From DATLNF01 sp963765815 (GTDB taxonomy: Bacteria > Actinomycetota > Actinomycetes > BP-191): a DNA stretch of 64,000 bases. The notes beneath the pieces are model-generated. The model saw nothing but the letters and a program-made list of their open reading frames with translations, ran no database searches and was not told the DNA's origin. Positions within the stretch are counted from its first letter, which is position 1. Each line of letters starts with the position of its first letter. Shown here piece after piece: positions 9,788 through 20,702 of this stretch. The translations under genes and the position numbers were made by a program. Where the stretch lies: the NCBI GenBank assembly GCA_963765815.1, contig CAVXXT010000009.1:124001-188000 (forward strand), given 5' to 3'.

Positions 9788-11299
9788 ATGACGACGAGGG
9801 GCGCGGCCTCGGCCGCCACACGCAGCACCGGGTCCGGCTCCGGCCTCGACCGCTACTTCGAGATCTCCGCACGCGGCTCGACCGTTGAGCGCGAGGTGCG
9901 CGGAGGGCTCGCGACGTTCTTCACCATGGCCTACATCGTGGTGCTGAACCCGTTGATCATCGCCACTGTCGCGGACAAGGACGGCCAGCTGATTGGCGAC
10001 GGCGCGATCCCCGGCGGCATCGGCAGCTCGATCGGCAAGGTGGCCGCGGTGACCGCGCTGGTCGCTGCGGTGATGACGATCCTGATGGGAGTGGTCGGCC
10101 GCTATCCGTTCGCGCTTGCGACCGGGCTGGGTCTCAATGCGTTCGTCGCGCTCAGCGTCGCGTCCGACATGTCGTGGGAAGACGCGATGGGCCTGGTGGT
10201 CCTCGAGGGTCTGGTCATCACCGTGCTGGTGCTCACCGGCTTCCGGGTCGCCGTCTTCAACGCGATCCCGCTGCAGCTGAAGACCGCGATCAGCGTGGGC
10301 ATCGGGCTGTTCATCGCGCTGATCGGCTTCGTCGACGCCGGCTTCATCCGGCGGACCGGTGCCGGTCCCGTCCCGGTGGAGCTCGGCGTGCAGGGTGACC
10401 TCAAGGGCTGGCCGACGGTGGTGTTCGTCTTCGGCCTGCTGCTGACCGCGGCGCTGGTCGTACGCCGTACCCGCGGCGCGATCCTGATCGGGATCGTCAC
10501 CTCCACCGTCCTCGCGATCGTCATCGAGGCGATCACCGACACCGGGCCGTCTTTCGTCCCTGGTGACCCGCCGACGATCACGCCGACCGGCTGGCAGCTC
10601 AACGTGCCGAAGCTGCCGGACAAGGTCTTCGACGCGCCGGACCTCGGGCTGCTCGGCGACTTCTCGCTCTTCGGCGGGTTCGAGCGCGTCGGCGTCGTCT
10701 CCGCGCTGCTGCTCGTCTTCACGCTGCTGATCACCGACTTCTTCGACACGATGGGCACGGTGGTCGGGGTCGGCGCCGAGGCGGGGCTTCTCGACGACCA
10801 GGGCCGGCTCCCCGGCGCCGAGCGGGTGCTGATCGTCGACTCGCTGGCCGCCGTCGCCGGTGGTGCGGCGAGCGCGAGCTCGAACACGACGTACATCGAG
10901 TCCGCGGCCGGCGTCGGCGAAGGCGCCCGCACCGGGCTCGCCAGCGTCGTCACTGGCGCGCTCTTCGTGCTGGCGCTCTTCTTCACGCCGCTGGTCGCGA
11001 TCGTGCCGTTCGAGGCCGCGTCGCCGGCGCTCGTGGTCGTCGGGTTCCTGCTGCTGACGCAGGTCCGCAACATCGACTTCGACGACTACGCCGTCGCGAT
11101 CCCGGCGTTCCTGACGATCGTGATCATGCCGTTCACCTACTCGATCGCGAACGGCATCGGCGCCGGCTTCGTGTCCTACGTCGTCCTGCGCACGGCGCAG
11201 CGTCGGCAGGCCGAGATCCACCCGCTGCTGTGGGTCGTGGCGACGCTGTTCGCCGTCTACTTCGCCCTCGACCCGATCCAGCGCGCGCTCGGCGTCTGA
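9788..11299 (+). CDS. NCS2 family purine permease (AzgA type)
   Basis: Inner-membrane protein of 503 residues with about 12-14 hydrophobic segments. Family marks are FFTMAYIVVLNP in the first membrane segment, ATGLGLNAF, TDFFDTMGT and the substrate region SSNTTYIESAAGVGEG, as in the AzgA/PbuG branch for hypoxanthine, guanine or adenine uptake by proton symport. ATG 9788 is used; the open frame runs upstream through the tRNA, which is not coding. Single gene between tRNA-Ala and the OctT-like gene. Confidence 0.88.
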   Translation: MTTRGAASAATRSTGSGSGLDRYFEISARGSTVEREVRGGLATFFTMAYIVVLNPLIIATVADKDGQLIGDGAIPGGIGSSIGKVAAVTALVAAVMTILMGVVGRYPFALATGLGLNAFVALSVASDMSWEDAMGLVVLEGLVITVLVLTGFRVAVFNAIPLQLKTAISVGIGLFIALIGFVDAGFIRRTGAGPVPVELGVQGDLKGWPTVVFVFGLLLTAALVVRRTRGAILIGIVTSTVLAIVIEAITDTGPSFVPGDPPTITPTGWQLNVPKLPDKVFDAPDLGLLGDFSLFGGFERVGVVSALLLVFTLLITDFFDTMGTVVGVGAEAGLLDDQGRLPGAERVLIVDSLAAVAGGAASASSNTTYIESAAGVGEGARTGLASVVTGALFVLALFFTPLVAIVPFEAASPALVVVGFLLLTQVRNIDFDDYAVAIPAFLTIVIMPFTYSIANGIGAGFVSYVVLRTAQRRQAEIHPLLWVVATLFAVYFALDPIQRALGV

Positions 11300-11337
11300 C
11301 CGACCGCACGCCGGGGCGGGCGTGAGAGCCTTCCGGC

Positions 11338-12078
11338 GTGCAGCGCGTACTCGTCGTCGGGGACTCGCTCGCCTTCCATGGGCCGGAGCGGCCGGAGCTG
11401 CTGACCGAGCCGCGGCTGTGGCCCAACGTCCTTGCCGCCGAGCTCGGCGTCGAGGTCGACTGGTGCGTAGGCCTCGGCTGGACGGCGCGCGACGCGTGGT
11501 GGGCGCTGACCAAGGACCCCAACGTCTACTCGATCCTGCTGCCGCGCGCCGACGCGGTGCTGCTCGCGATCGGCGGGATGGACCACCTGCCGGCGATGCT
11601 GCCGACGTACCTGCGTGAGGGCCTCGCCTACATCCGCCCGGGCTGGCTGCGCCGGCGGGTACGACGGCTCTTCCACGCGGCCCACCCGCACGGCACGAGA
11701 GCGCTCCGCGGACGGATGCGCGTGCTGCCCCAGAAGGCGACCGATGCCTACCTCACCCGCTTCGTCGAGGCGGTGCGCGTCGTGCGCCCCGGCCTGCCGA
11801 TCGTCGGCGTGGTCCCGTCGGCGTACCGCTCGGCGTACTACGGCGGCGGCACCGGCACGCACGCGCCGGCAGTCAAGGCGCACCGGACGTGGGGGAGGAA
11901 GAACGCCGTGCCGCTGGTCGACCTCGACGCGATCACCGCGCCGTACGCCGACGCGGGCACGCTCAACCCGGACGGCATGCACTGGCCCTGGGCGGTGCAC
12001 GCGCAGGTCGGCTCGGCGTTCGCGACGGCGTTGCGGTCATCAGCCGCCGCGAACGGGCCGAGGGGCGCAGGCGGCTAG
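11338..12078 (+). CDS. octT: SGNH hydrolase-fold acyltransferase, OctT-like
   Basis: 246 residues with a GDSL-type N-terminus (GDSLAFHGP), an internal GLGWTARDAWWA block and a C-terminal DGMHWPWAVHAQ box carrying the catalytic Asp-x-x-His. The blocks GDSLAF-GP, PRLWPN and GW-T-RD-WW match mycobacterial OctT, which octanoylates diglucosylglycerate in methylglucose lipopolysaccharide synthesis. The neighbouring GpgP-like phosphatase acts in the same route in mycobacteria. GTG start. Its TAG stop shares a CTAG with the stop of the convergent receiver gene. Confidence 0.72.
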   Translation: MQRVLVVGDSLAFHGPERPELLTEPRLWPNVLAAELGVEVDWCVGLGWTARDAWWALTKDPNVYSILLPRADAVLLAIGGMDHLPAMLPTYLREGLAYIRPGWLRRRVRRLFHAAHPHGTRALRGRMRVLPQKATDAYLTRFVEAVRVVRPGLPIVGVVPSAYRSAYYGGGTGTHAPAVKAHRTWGRKNAVPLVDLDAITAPYADAGTLNPDGMHWPWAVHAQVGSAFATALRSSAAANGPRGAGG

Positions 12079-12443
12079 ACCGCCGGCGCGTGCTTCCAGA
12101 TCGCTGCGGGGATCTCGAAGTAGTCGTTCTTCACCAGGCAGGCCCGGATGCCGAGCGCCGTGGCCTTCTCGACGGTCTCCGCGTCGAGCTGGGCGGAGAA
12201 CAGGATGATCGACTGCTCGGGGTGGTCGCGCAGGATCTGCTCGGCGACGTCGAGCCCGGACACGCCCGGCATCCGGTTGTCCAGCACGATGACCTCGGGA
12301 CGGGTGTCGGCGAACTTGGTCAGCGCCTCCTCGCCGCTGGCGGCTTCACCGGCGACAGTGAGCCCGTGGTTGGAGGTCTGGATGATCTGGCGGAGCAGGA
12401 ACCGGACGTCGTCCTCGTCGTCGACGATCAGGGCGCTGGGCAT
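12075..12443 (-). CDS. Stand-alone response regulator receiver protein
   Basis: 122 residues consisting of one receiver domain and nothing else: acidic pair VDDEDD, phospho-acceptor Asp in VLDNRMPG, Ser in LFSAQ and Lys in CLVKND. No DNA-binding or enzyme output, so it probably signals through protein contacts, like CheY or a phosphorelay step. The start ATG 12443 has GGAG about 10 bases upstream. No kinase is adjacent; the nearest kinase-like genes in the window are at 37.0 and 39.9 kb. Confidence 0.88.
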   Translation of the reverse strand: MPSALIVDDEDDVRFLLRQIIQTSNHGLTVAGEAASGEEALTKFADTRPEVIVLDNRMPGVSGLDVAEQILRDHPEQSIILFSAQLDAETVEKATALGIRACLVKNDYFEIPAAIWKHAPAV

Positions 12444-12597
12444 GGAGTCGTTGTCTCCTGGAGGTCGTGGCTGCGGTGACGTCAGCATCGCCGCTCGGCC
12501 GCGTCCGAACCATGACTACTTGGGATGGTTCGCGCGCTGTGACCGACTAATCGCTCACTGCTAACGCTGCGTCACCGACCGCGTAGAGTCGGTCCAC

Positions 12598-14022
12598 GTG
12601 AGTGACCGCCCCGAGGTGCCCGGGATCGACCCGGACCGGCTGCAGACCTGCCTCGAGGTCCTCGCCGAGCTTGGCACCCTGCCGCTCGACCACCCGGACG
12701 CGACCCGCGTGCGCCGGGCCACCGCCGACCTGTTCAAGACGATCAAGCTGCTGCGCCGCAAGGCGCGCCGCGAGGCCGACGCGCTGATCACCGCGTCGAC
12801 CGCGACCGCCGCCCCCGGGCGCATCGACGACGAGACGCTCGGCCGGCCGCTCACGGTGCCGACCGACGGCACCGACTCGGTCGGGCGCCTGCACCGCTCT
12901 CGCGCCTGCTACATCTGCAAGCAGCGCTATCGCGAGGTGCACCACTTCTACCACCAGCTCTGCCCGACCTGCGCCGCCTTCAGCTGGGCCAAGCGCGAGG
13001 CGCGGACCGACCTCACCGGCAGGCGCGCGCTGCTCACCGGCGGTCGCGCCAAGATCGGCATGTACATCGCTCTGCGCCTGCTTCGCGACGGCGCGCACAC
13101 GACCATCACCACGCGGTTCCCCGCGGACGCCGTACGCCGGTTCTCCGCGATGGAGGACAGCGCCGACTGGCTGCACCGGCTGCGCATCGTCGGCATCGAC
13201 CTGCGCGACCCGCGCCAGGTGGTGGCCCTCGCCGACGACGTCGCGAAGCAGGGCCCGCTCGACATCCTCATCAACAACGCCGCGCAGACGGTACGGCGCT
13301 CGCCCGGCTCCTACTCGAACCTGGTCAGCGCCGAGACCGCCGCTCTGCCGGACGGGCCGCGCCCGGATGTCCTGGTCCTCGGCTCCACCACCCACGAGCA
13401 CCCGCTCGAGCTCGGCACGCACGCCTTCGACGCCGACGAGCTCACCGCGCTGTCCATGACCAGCGGCTCGGCGTCCCTGGAGCGGGTGGCGGCCAACACC
13501 GCGATCGACGCGGGCGGCCTGGTCCCCGACCTCGCGCTCACCAACAGCTGGACGCACAAGGTCGACGAGGTCGACGCGCTCGAGCTGCTGGAGGTCCAGC
13601 TCTGCAACGTGACGGCGCCGTTCATCCTGGTGTCGCGGCTGCGCCCGGCGATGGCCGCCTCGCCCGCGCGGCGCAAGTACGTCGTCAACGTCTCGGCGAT
13701 CGAGGGCCGCTTCAACCGCGGTTACAAGGGTCCCGGCCACCCGCACACCAACATGGCCAAGGCCGCGCTGAACATGCTCACCCGCACCAGCGCCGAGGAG
13801 ATGCTCCTCACCGACGGGATCCTCATGACGGCGGTCGACACCGGGTGGATCACCGACGAGCGCCCGCACGAGACGAAGGCCCGCCTGCACGAGGAGGGCT
13901 TCCGCGCGCCGCTGGACCTGGTGGACGGCGCAGCCCGCGTCTACGACCCGGTCGTCCGGGGCGAGGCCGGCGAGGACCTGCACGGCTGCTTCCTCAAGGA
14001 CTACGAGCCCTCCGCCTGGTAG
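12598..14022 (+). CDS. Zinc-finger/short-chain dehydrogenase fusion protein
   Basis: 474 residues. An N-terminal helical part (1-90) is followed by a four-cysteine cluster CYICKQ...CPTC (about 100-123), likely a zinc site, and then an SDR domain (about 138-470) with a TGGRAKIG nucleotide loop and an NNAA motif. The catalytic Ser is visible in NVSAIEG, but the Tyr of YxxxK is missing: the Lys lies in HTNMAKAAL with Thr at the Tyr position. It may bind a nucleotide cofactor without classic catalysis. Function unknown. GTG start. A GAACCAT/ATGGTTC hairpin lies about 85 bases upstream. Confidence 0.7.
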   Translation: MSDRPEVPGIDPDRLQTCLEVLAELGTLPLDHPDATRVRRATADLFKTIKLLRRKARREADALITASTATAAPGRIDDETLGRPLTVPTDGTDSVGRLHRSRACYICKQRYREVHHFYHQLCPTCAAFSWAKREARTDLTGRRALLTGGRAKIGMYIALRLLRDGAHTTITTRFPADAVRRFSAMEDSADWLHRLRIVGIDLRDPRQVVALADDVAKQGPLDILINNAAQTVRRSPGSYSNLVSAETAALPDGPRPDVLVLGSTTHEHPLELGTHAFDADELTALSMTSGSASLERVAANTAIDAGGLVPDLALTNSWTHKVDEVDALELLEVQLCNVTAPFILVSRLRPAMAASPARRKYVVNVSAIEGRFNRGYKGPGHPHTNMAKAALNMLTRTSAEEMLLTDGILMTAVDTGWITDERPHETKARLHEEGFRAPLDLVDGAARVYDPVVRGEAGEDLHGCFLKDYEPSAW

Positions 14023-14102
14023 TCCCGGCCGCCGCGCTGGCCGGAGTCGCTGCGCCACAACGGATTCGGGCTGCTCCGGCCCGGAATGGCCCGGTTGGGG
14101 CG

Positions 14103-14142
14103 CCTAGTCCCATTTCGGGTCATACCGCCCGGAATGACTAGG
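14103..14142. terminator. Hairpin after the SDR gene
   Basis: CCTAGTC at 14103-14109 pairs with GACTAGG at 14136-14142, and the pairing continues inward with one bulge (CATTTCGGG against CCCGGAAT). No T-run. Probably a terminator 80 bases after the stop. Confidence 0.55.
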
Positions 14143-14174
14143 TCGAAACCACCCCGGATCGTCATGGTCGAGGA

Positions 14175-14300
14175 CGTTTGGCGCGAGCAGAGTCGGTTTT
14201 GCACCAAACGCCCCTGATCCGGCGATCTGCACCAGAGAGCCACCCTCCGGCGACGGGCCGGAGGCGGAGGACGGGACACCCTCCCGTCGGGTCCAAGGAG
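14175..14300 (+). promoter_or_regulatory. Three-hairpin leader before the secreted protein gene
   Basis: Three successive perfect stems precede the start: CGTTTGG/CCAAACG (14175-14210), CCTCCGGC/GCCGGAGG (14244-14264, 5-nt loop) and GACGGGA/TCCCGTC (14270-14288, 5-nt loop). They are followed by the ribosome-binding site AAGGAG at 14295-14300. The arrangement suggests a structured 5' UTR, possibly a cis-regulatory RNA. I do not recognise a known riboswitch class. Confidence 0.45.
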
Positions 14301-14306
14301 ATCGAC

Positions 14307-14984
14307 ATGCGGAAGACCGCCGTACTCGCCGCCGCGACAGCCGCCCTCACCGTGGGGTCGGCCGCCGCCGCCTCCGCCGCCGTGCTGCTGCCCCCCACCC
14401 CGAGCTTCACCTACATCTCGACCGCGCCGTACGTCGACCGCGACACGGTGCTCCTCGAGCTGGACACCAGCGAGGGCCTGCGGGCCGCGCTGCACCTCGG
14501 CCGGATGACCGTCGTCGACGCCGCTCTGGGCAACTACGTGAACCCGATGACCGGGGTCCGTGGCCCGTACCTGCGCATCCTCGACTGCCGCTACGCCGCT
14601 GACATCGCGTGCCGCATCAACCGGGCCGCCTTCGTCGGCACCATCTCCTCGGTGAAGCTCCCCGCGCCGGCCACGACCAGCATCACCAAGACGACCGTCG
14701 TCAGCACGGTCGACGGAGCGGTCTCGAAGGTCACCACCACGGTCACCACGATCAAGCAGTCGGTGCCCGCGGTGAAGGCTCCGGCCGTCACGCTGCCGAC
14801 GATCACCGTCCCGACCATCACGGTCCCGGTCGTCACCGTTCCCCAGGTGCCGGCTCCGCAGGGTCTGCTCAGCGGCGTCCTCGGCGCGGTCGGCGACACC
14901 GTCGACGCTGTCCTCGGCACCACGCCGGTCCCGGCCCCGCCGGCTCCGGCCCCCCAGAGCCTGCTCGGCGCGCTGCTCGGCTGA
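14307..14984 (+). CDS. Secreted protein with Val/Thr/Pro-rich repeat stalk
   Basis: 225 residues, not recognised. A signal peptide (MRKTAVLAAATAALTVG, cleavage near ASAAV) is followed by a short globular region with two cysteines (LDCRYAADIACR) that may form a disulfide. Then comes a low-complexity stretch in which TITVPTITVPVVTVP-like units repeat, and a hydrophobic C-terminus QSLLGALLG. AAGGAG lies 6 bases before ATG. Likely an exported surface or structural protein. It is monocistronic: hairpins precede it and a strong terminator follows. Confidence 0.7.
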   Translation: MRKTAVLAAATAALTVGSAAAASAAVLLPPTPSFTYISTAPYVDRDTVLLELDTSEGLRAALHLGRMTVVDAALGNYVNPMTGVRGPYLRILDCRYAADIACRINRAAFVGTISSVKLPAPATTSITKTTVVSTVDGAVSKVTTTVTTIKQSVPAVKAPAVTLPTITVPTITVPVVTVPQVPAPQGLLSGVLGAVGDTVDAVLGTTPVPAPPAPAPQSLLGALLG

Positions 14985-15022
14985 CACGCTCCGGCCGGCT
15001 CCCGTCGGCCAGCCTCGAGAGG

Positions 15023-15050
15023 ACCGGCCCCGTCACCCGACGGGGCCGGT
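15023..15050 (+). terminator. Strong hairpin terminator after the secreted protein gene
   Basis: ACCGGCCCCGTC and GACGGGGCCGGT form a perfect 12-bp stem around an ACCC loop, followed by TTCTC. It lies 39 bases after the stop and before the leuS leader promoter. Confidence 0.85.
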
Positions 15051-15099
15051 TCTCCGTGGGGGGCCGGAATCGCCCGCGCGCCGCGGTGGCCGGGCTGTG

Positions 15100-15105
15100 T
15101 ACGAT
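15100..15105 (+). promoter_or_regulatory. -10 box of the leuS leader transcript
   Basis: TACGAT lies 7 bases before the ATG of the leader peptide, the spacing expected if the leader mRNA is leaderless. No convincing -35 box is visible. Confidence 0.5.
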
Positions 15106-15111
15106 CGCCGC

Positions 15112-15153
15112 ATGCGATACGCCGTACGCCTCCTCCTTGCCGAGCCGCGCTGA
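15112..15153 (+). CDS. leuS leader peptide
   Basis: A 13-codon frame, MRYAVRLLLAEPR, with three leucine codons in a row (CTC CTC CTT) and a TGA stop. It lies between a -10 box and an attenuator upstream of leucyl-tRNA synthetase. The layout is that of a classic leader peptide: scarce charged tRNA-Leu would stall the ribosome on the leucine codons and change the folding downstream. Confidence 0.82.
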   Translation: MRYAVRLLLAEPR

Positions 15154-15208
15154 CCCAGGCTTCACGACAGCGCGGCTACCCCTCCCTGAGCGAGGGGTTT
15201 TCTCATTT
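15143..15208 (+). promoter_or_regulatory. leuS transcription attenuator
   Basis: Two structures follow the leucine codons. AGCCGCGCTG (15143-15152, overlapping the leader stop) pairs perfectly with CAGCGCGGCT (15168-15177). Immediately after, CCCCTC (15179-15184) pairs with GAGGGG (15192-15197) and is followed by TTTTCTCATTT, a true intrinsic terminator. A ribosome stalled at the Leu codons would cover or free the first stem and thereby control the terminator. leuS begins 40 bases downstream. Confidence 0.82.
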
Positions 15209-15247
15209 CTGCCACCCGCACCCCAGAGCGGCACCAGGAGGACGGCG

Positions 15248-17737
<2,490 letters not shown>

Positions 17738-17831
17738 CGCAGAAGCCAAAGGCAAGAGCAAGGTCAAACGCAAGAGCGCAGCGATGACGGGCTGCGGCCA
17801 GGCCCGCGCGGACGCTCACCTTTCACCGGAA

Positions 17832-17886
17832 CAAGATCATGAGCGTCTGCGTCGCCCAAGAGCGCCGCCAGTCGCTCATGATCTTG
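17832..17886. repeat. Palindrome between convergent leuS and M14 gene
   Basis: CAAGATCATGAGCG (17832-17845) pairs perfectly with CGCTCATGATCTTG (17873-17886), loop 27 nt. The segment 17850-17885 recurs at 41261-41296 with two differences in 36 bases, so this is a dispersed repeat as well as a likely bidirectional terminator. Confidence 0.85.
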
Positions 17887-17930
17887 GCAATGCCTGTGGT
17901 TGCTGCGCCTTTGCCCTTGCCGGGGTGGAG

Positions 17931-20702
17931 CTAAGCGGCGCGGGTACGGCGGGTGCGCACTGCGAGTGCGCCGGCGATGGCGACCGTCGCGAGGGCGACC
18001 CACGGCGCTGAGCCGCCGGTTGCCGGCAGGGGCTCGGGCGCGGGCGGGGCGGGACGCGGCTTCGGCGCGGGTGCCGGGCCCGGTGCGGGCGCCGGGGGGG
18101 CAGGGATCGGCGCCTTGGTCGTGCCGCGCGGGTTGACGTGGTCGAGCATGTTCCGCGTCAGCTCGTAGCCGGTGTAGGTGATCGCGTAGTCGCCGACGCC
18201 GAAGCGGTGGTCGTTGACGAGCGTCGGCCGCGGCAGCAGCGAGCCGAGGACCCGGACCTGGCCGTCGCCGAGTGCGATCTCGCCGTACGTCACGGCGTCC
18301 TGGCCGACCCGGCCGACGACCCGGCCGCCGGCGCCCTCGAACGCCTCGGCGCCGACCACCCACTGCGACTGCGGCGTCGCCTCGCTGTCCTGGTCGGGGA
18401 GGCCGTAGCCCAGCGGCACCGGCTCGGTCACCTGGTGCCGGTGGTTGGCGCCCTCGGCCGCGCCCGGCTGGTCGACGTTGAGCGCCAGCGGGTCCTCGTA
18501 GGTGACCTCGAGCTCGCCCTCGAAGAGCCGCTCGAACTCGACGTGCCCGGCGTACACGGGCACCTCCTCGATCTCGGCGGCCCCGACCAGCCCCATCTGA
18601 GCCAGGCCCTGCACCGCGTCGTCGGTGAGGACCAGGTTGCCGCCCTGCTGCGCGAACGCCTTCGCCTTGGCCGCCAGCGCCTTGTCGGTGGAGATCGCGG
18701 TGCCGTCAGCCGCGATCAGCGTGTCGAACTTCGCCAGGTCGACGGCTCCGGACCTGATCTGCTCGACCGTCACCCTGGTCAGCTGGTCCGGGCTGGAGAG
18801 GAACGGCTTCAGCTCGTCGAAGAAGTCCATGTTCGACGCGTCGACCGCGCGCTGGCCCGGGTCCGGCCACGCCGGCGTGCGGGTGTAGTCGACGTCCAGC
18901 TTCAGCGGCCCGGGCACCGAGCCGGTGACGACGGCGCGGTACTTGCCTGGCACCGGGAAGTTGACCTCCGCCTTGATGCCGGACTGCGCGTAGGGCACCG
19001 ACGTCTGGTTGTAGGCGCGATCGAGGACGACCCACTCGCCTTGGTCCTCGCGCTCGATCTGCACCTCGTTGGTCGAGCCGGCGCCGACGCCCTGCGCGTT
19101 CGCGTAGGTCACGGTCGCGGTGACGCCGCCGTTGTAGACGCCGTCGGCCGGCCCCTTCACCTCGAACTCGTAGACCAGGTCGGCGTTGGTCTTCACCGTC
19201 GTGGTGGTGAGGTCGTCCTGCGCGGGCAGCCCCGGGGGCGCGACCGGGGAAGGCCTCGCCGCCTGCGTGACGCGCTTGGGGTTGAAGAGGTACGCCGCCC
19301 GTCCGCGGTAGCGGAAGACCTGGTCCTCCGGCTGCAGCGCGAAGTTGAGCATCGCGTAGATGAGCGACTTGTTGCCGTCGACGTGCAGCTGCTCCGCGGT
19401 CTGGATGTAGCAGGTGCCGGTGCCGCAGTTGGAGAGGTGACTCAGCGACATCTCGTTGTCGATGCCATCGGCGTCGAGGCCCATCGGCGAGTCGATCCAG
19501 TCGCCGAACGCGCCGGTGACGGTGTAATCGATGGTGTCCCAGATGGTGCCCCACTGGACGCCGTACACCCGGTTCGTCGGGTCGCAGCCGCTCTGCGGGT
19601 CGTTGACGGTGCCGGACGTGCCGGGCGGGACGCACGCCTCGGGCTCGTCGTTGCCCTTGATGATCGGGTTCCAGGCCAGGCGGGTCTCCGCGTCGGCCCA
19701 GGCGCCCTTGGTGAACTGCAGCACCCGGCGGTCCTTGCCGAACGGGCGCTGGCTGCCGCCGAGCAGGGTGAAGGAGAACGCCCGGTCGATCAGCTGGCCG
19801 TGCAGGTCGATGCCGCCGGTCCACTTCGGCTTGCCGTTGACCTTCGGGCCGATCGCCTGCAGCACCTTGCCGTAGCTGCGGGTCTCCGGCTCCGACCACG
19901 GAGTGAAGGGCCGGAAGGTCCAGCCGATCGCCGGGAAGTCGCGGTTGAGGTCGACGCCGTTGCCGTTGAACCGCTGGAACGCCGGACCTGCGTCGGTGTA
20001 CGAGCCGCGGCGCCAGCCGTCGGGGTTGGCGAGCACGAAGTAGACGCTCGACCGCTTGAGCACCTCACCGGCCGGCAGCGACGTGTCGTCGGTCTCCATG
20101 ACCGGCTGCTCCGGCGTCGTGGCCGCCCAGGTGGCCAGGTCCTCGGCGGCGCGCAGCCCGCCCTCGATGCCGGCCCGCTCGATGCCGTGGATCGACAGCG
20201 GGAAGACGAAGTGCTCCTTGGTCTTCTCGGCGACCGGCGACTTCTCGTCGGTGATCCGCACCATGACCAGCGGCGACTTGGTCCGCTCCAGGGTGGTGAT
20301 CGGGATGCCCGCGGTCATGCCCTCGCCCGACTCGGGGTCGAGCACGTCCGGGAAGTCCTTGGACAGGTCGTAGACCTCGACGAAGTCCGGGAACCGCGTC
20401 TCGAGGTAGTTGAGGCCGCTGATCGCCTCGTTCCACTGGATGAACTGCGTCGCCCGGCAGGCCGCGTTGCCCTTCGCCCACGGCGACTCGGTCGGCGCGG
20501 CGGTCGGGGAGGGCCCGAAGGCCTGCGGGTCGGGGAACACCCGGCCGCAGGCCGTGTAGAGGATGTCGTTGTCGGCGACCGGCGTGGCCATCGCGACCCG
20601 CTGGGGCGCGACCTTGGGCAGCGGCATGGTCGCCAGCGCCACCGGGAGCAGCAGGATGCTCGCCGAGGCGAGGGTACGGCGGGAGAGCAGCCTGCGGATC
20701 AC
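17931..20702 (-). CDS. Secreted, LPxTG-anchored M14 zinc carboxypeptidase
   Basis: About 923 residues. Signal sequence at the N-terminus, then an M14 carboxypeptidase domain (about 60-480): zinc ligands in LSIHGIERAG (HxxE), substrate region GVDLNRDFP and a later histidine in GIDLHGQ. A long beta-rich region follows, then a Pro/Ala-rich spacer, and the end is LPATGG plus a hydrophobic stretch and a basic tail, a sortase sorting signal. The protein is therefore probably linked to the cell wall and trims peptides or peptidoglycan stems outside the cell. GTG 20702 is preferred because AGAGG lies 9 bases upstream; GTG 20708 is also possible. Confidence 0.85.
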   Translation of the reverse strand: MIRRLLSRRTLASASILLLPVALATMPLPKVAPQRVAMATPVADNDILYTACGRVFPDPQAFGPSPTAAPTESPWAKGNAACRATQFIQWNEAISGLNYLETRFPDFVEVYDLSKDFPDVLDPESGEGMTAGIPITTLERTKSPLVMVRITDEKSPVAEKTKEHFVFPLSIHGIERAGIEGGLRAAEDLATWAATTPEQPVMETDDTSLPAGEVLKRSSVYFVLANPDGWRRGSYTDAGPAFQRFNGNGVDLNRDFPAIGWTFRPFTPWSEPETRSYGKVLQAIGPKVNGKPKWTGGIDLHGQLIDRAFSFTLLGGSQRPFGKDRRVLQFTKGAWADAETRLAWNPIIKGNDEPEACVPPGTSGTVNDPQSGCDPTNRVYGVQWGTIWDTIDYTVTGAFGDWIDSPMGLDADGIDNEMSLSHLSNCGTGTCYIQTAEQLHVDGNKSLIYAMLNFALQPEDQVFRYRGRAAYLFNPKRVTQAARPSPVAPPGLPAQDDLTTTTVKTNADLVYEFEVKGPADGVYNGGVTATVTYANAQGVGAGSTNEVQIEREDQGEWVVLDRAYNQTSVPYAQSGIKAEVNFPVPGKYRAVVTGSVPGPLKLDVDYTRTPAWPDPGQRAVDASNMDFFDELKPFLSSPDQLTRVTVEQIRSGAVDLAKFDTLIAADGTAISTDKALAAKAKAFAQQGGNLVLTDDAVQGLAQMGLVGAAEIEEVPVYAGHVEFERLFEGELEVTYEDPLALNVDQPGAAEGANHRHQVTEPVPLGYGLPDQDSEATPQSQWVVGAEAFEGAGGRVVGRVGQDAVTYGEIALGDGQVRVLGSLLPRPTLVNDHRFGVGDYAITYTGYELTRNMLDHVNPRGTTKAPIPAPPAPAPGPAPAPKPRPAPPAPEPLPATGGSAPWVALATVAIAGALAVRTRRTRAA

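Noticed and set aside
12541..12594. GACCGACT/AGTCGGTC hairpin before the SDR gene
   Set aside because: Stem of 8 bp with a loop of about 38 bases in GC-rich DNA; too weak to call.
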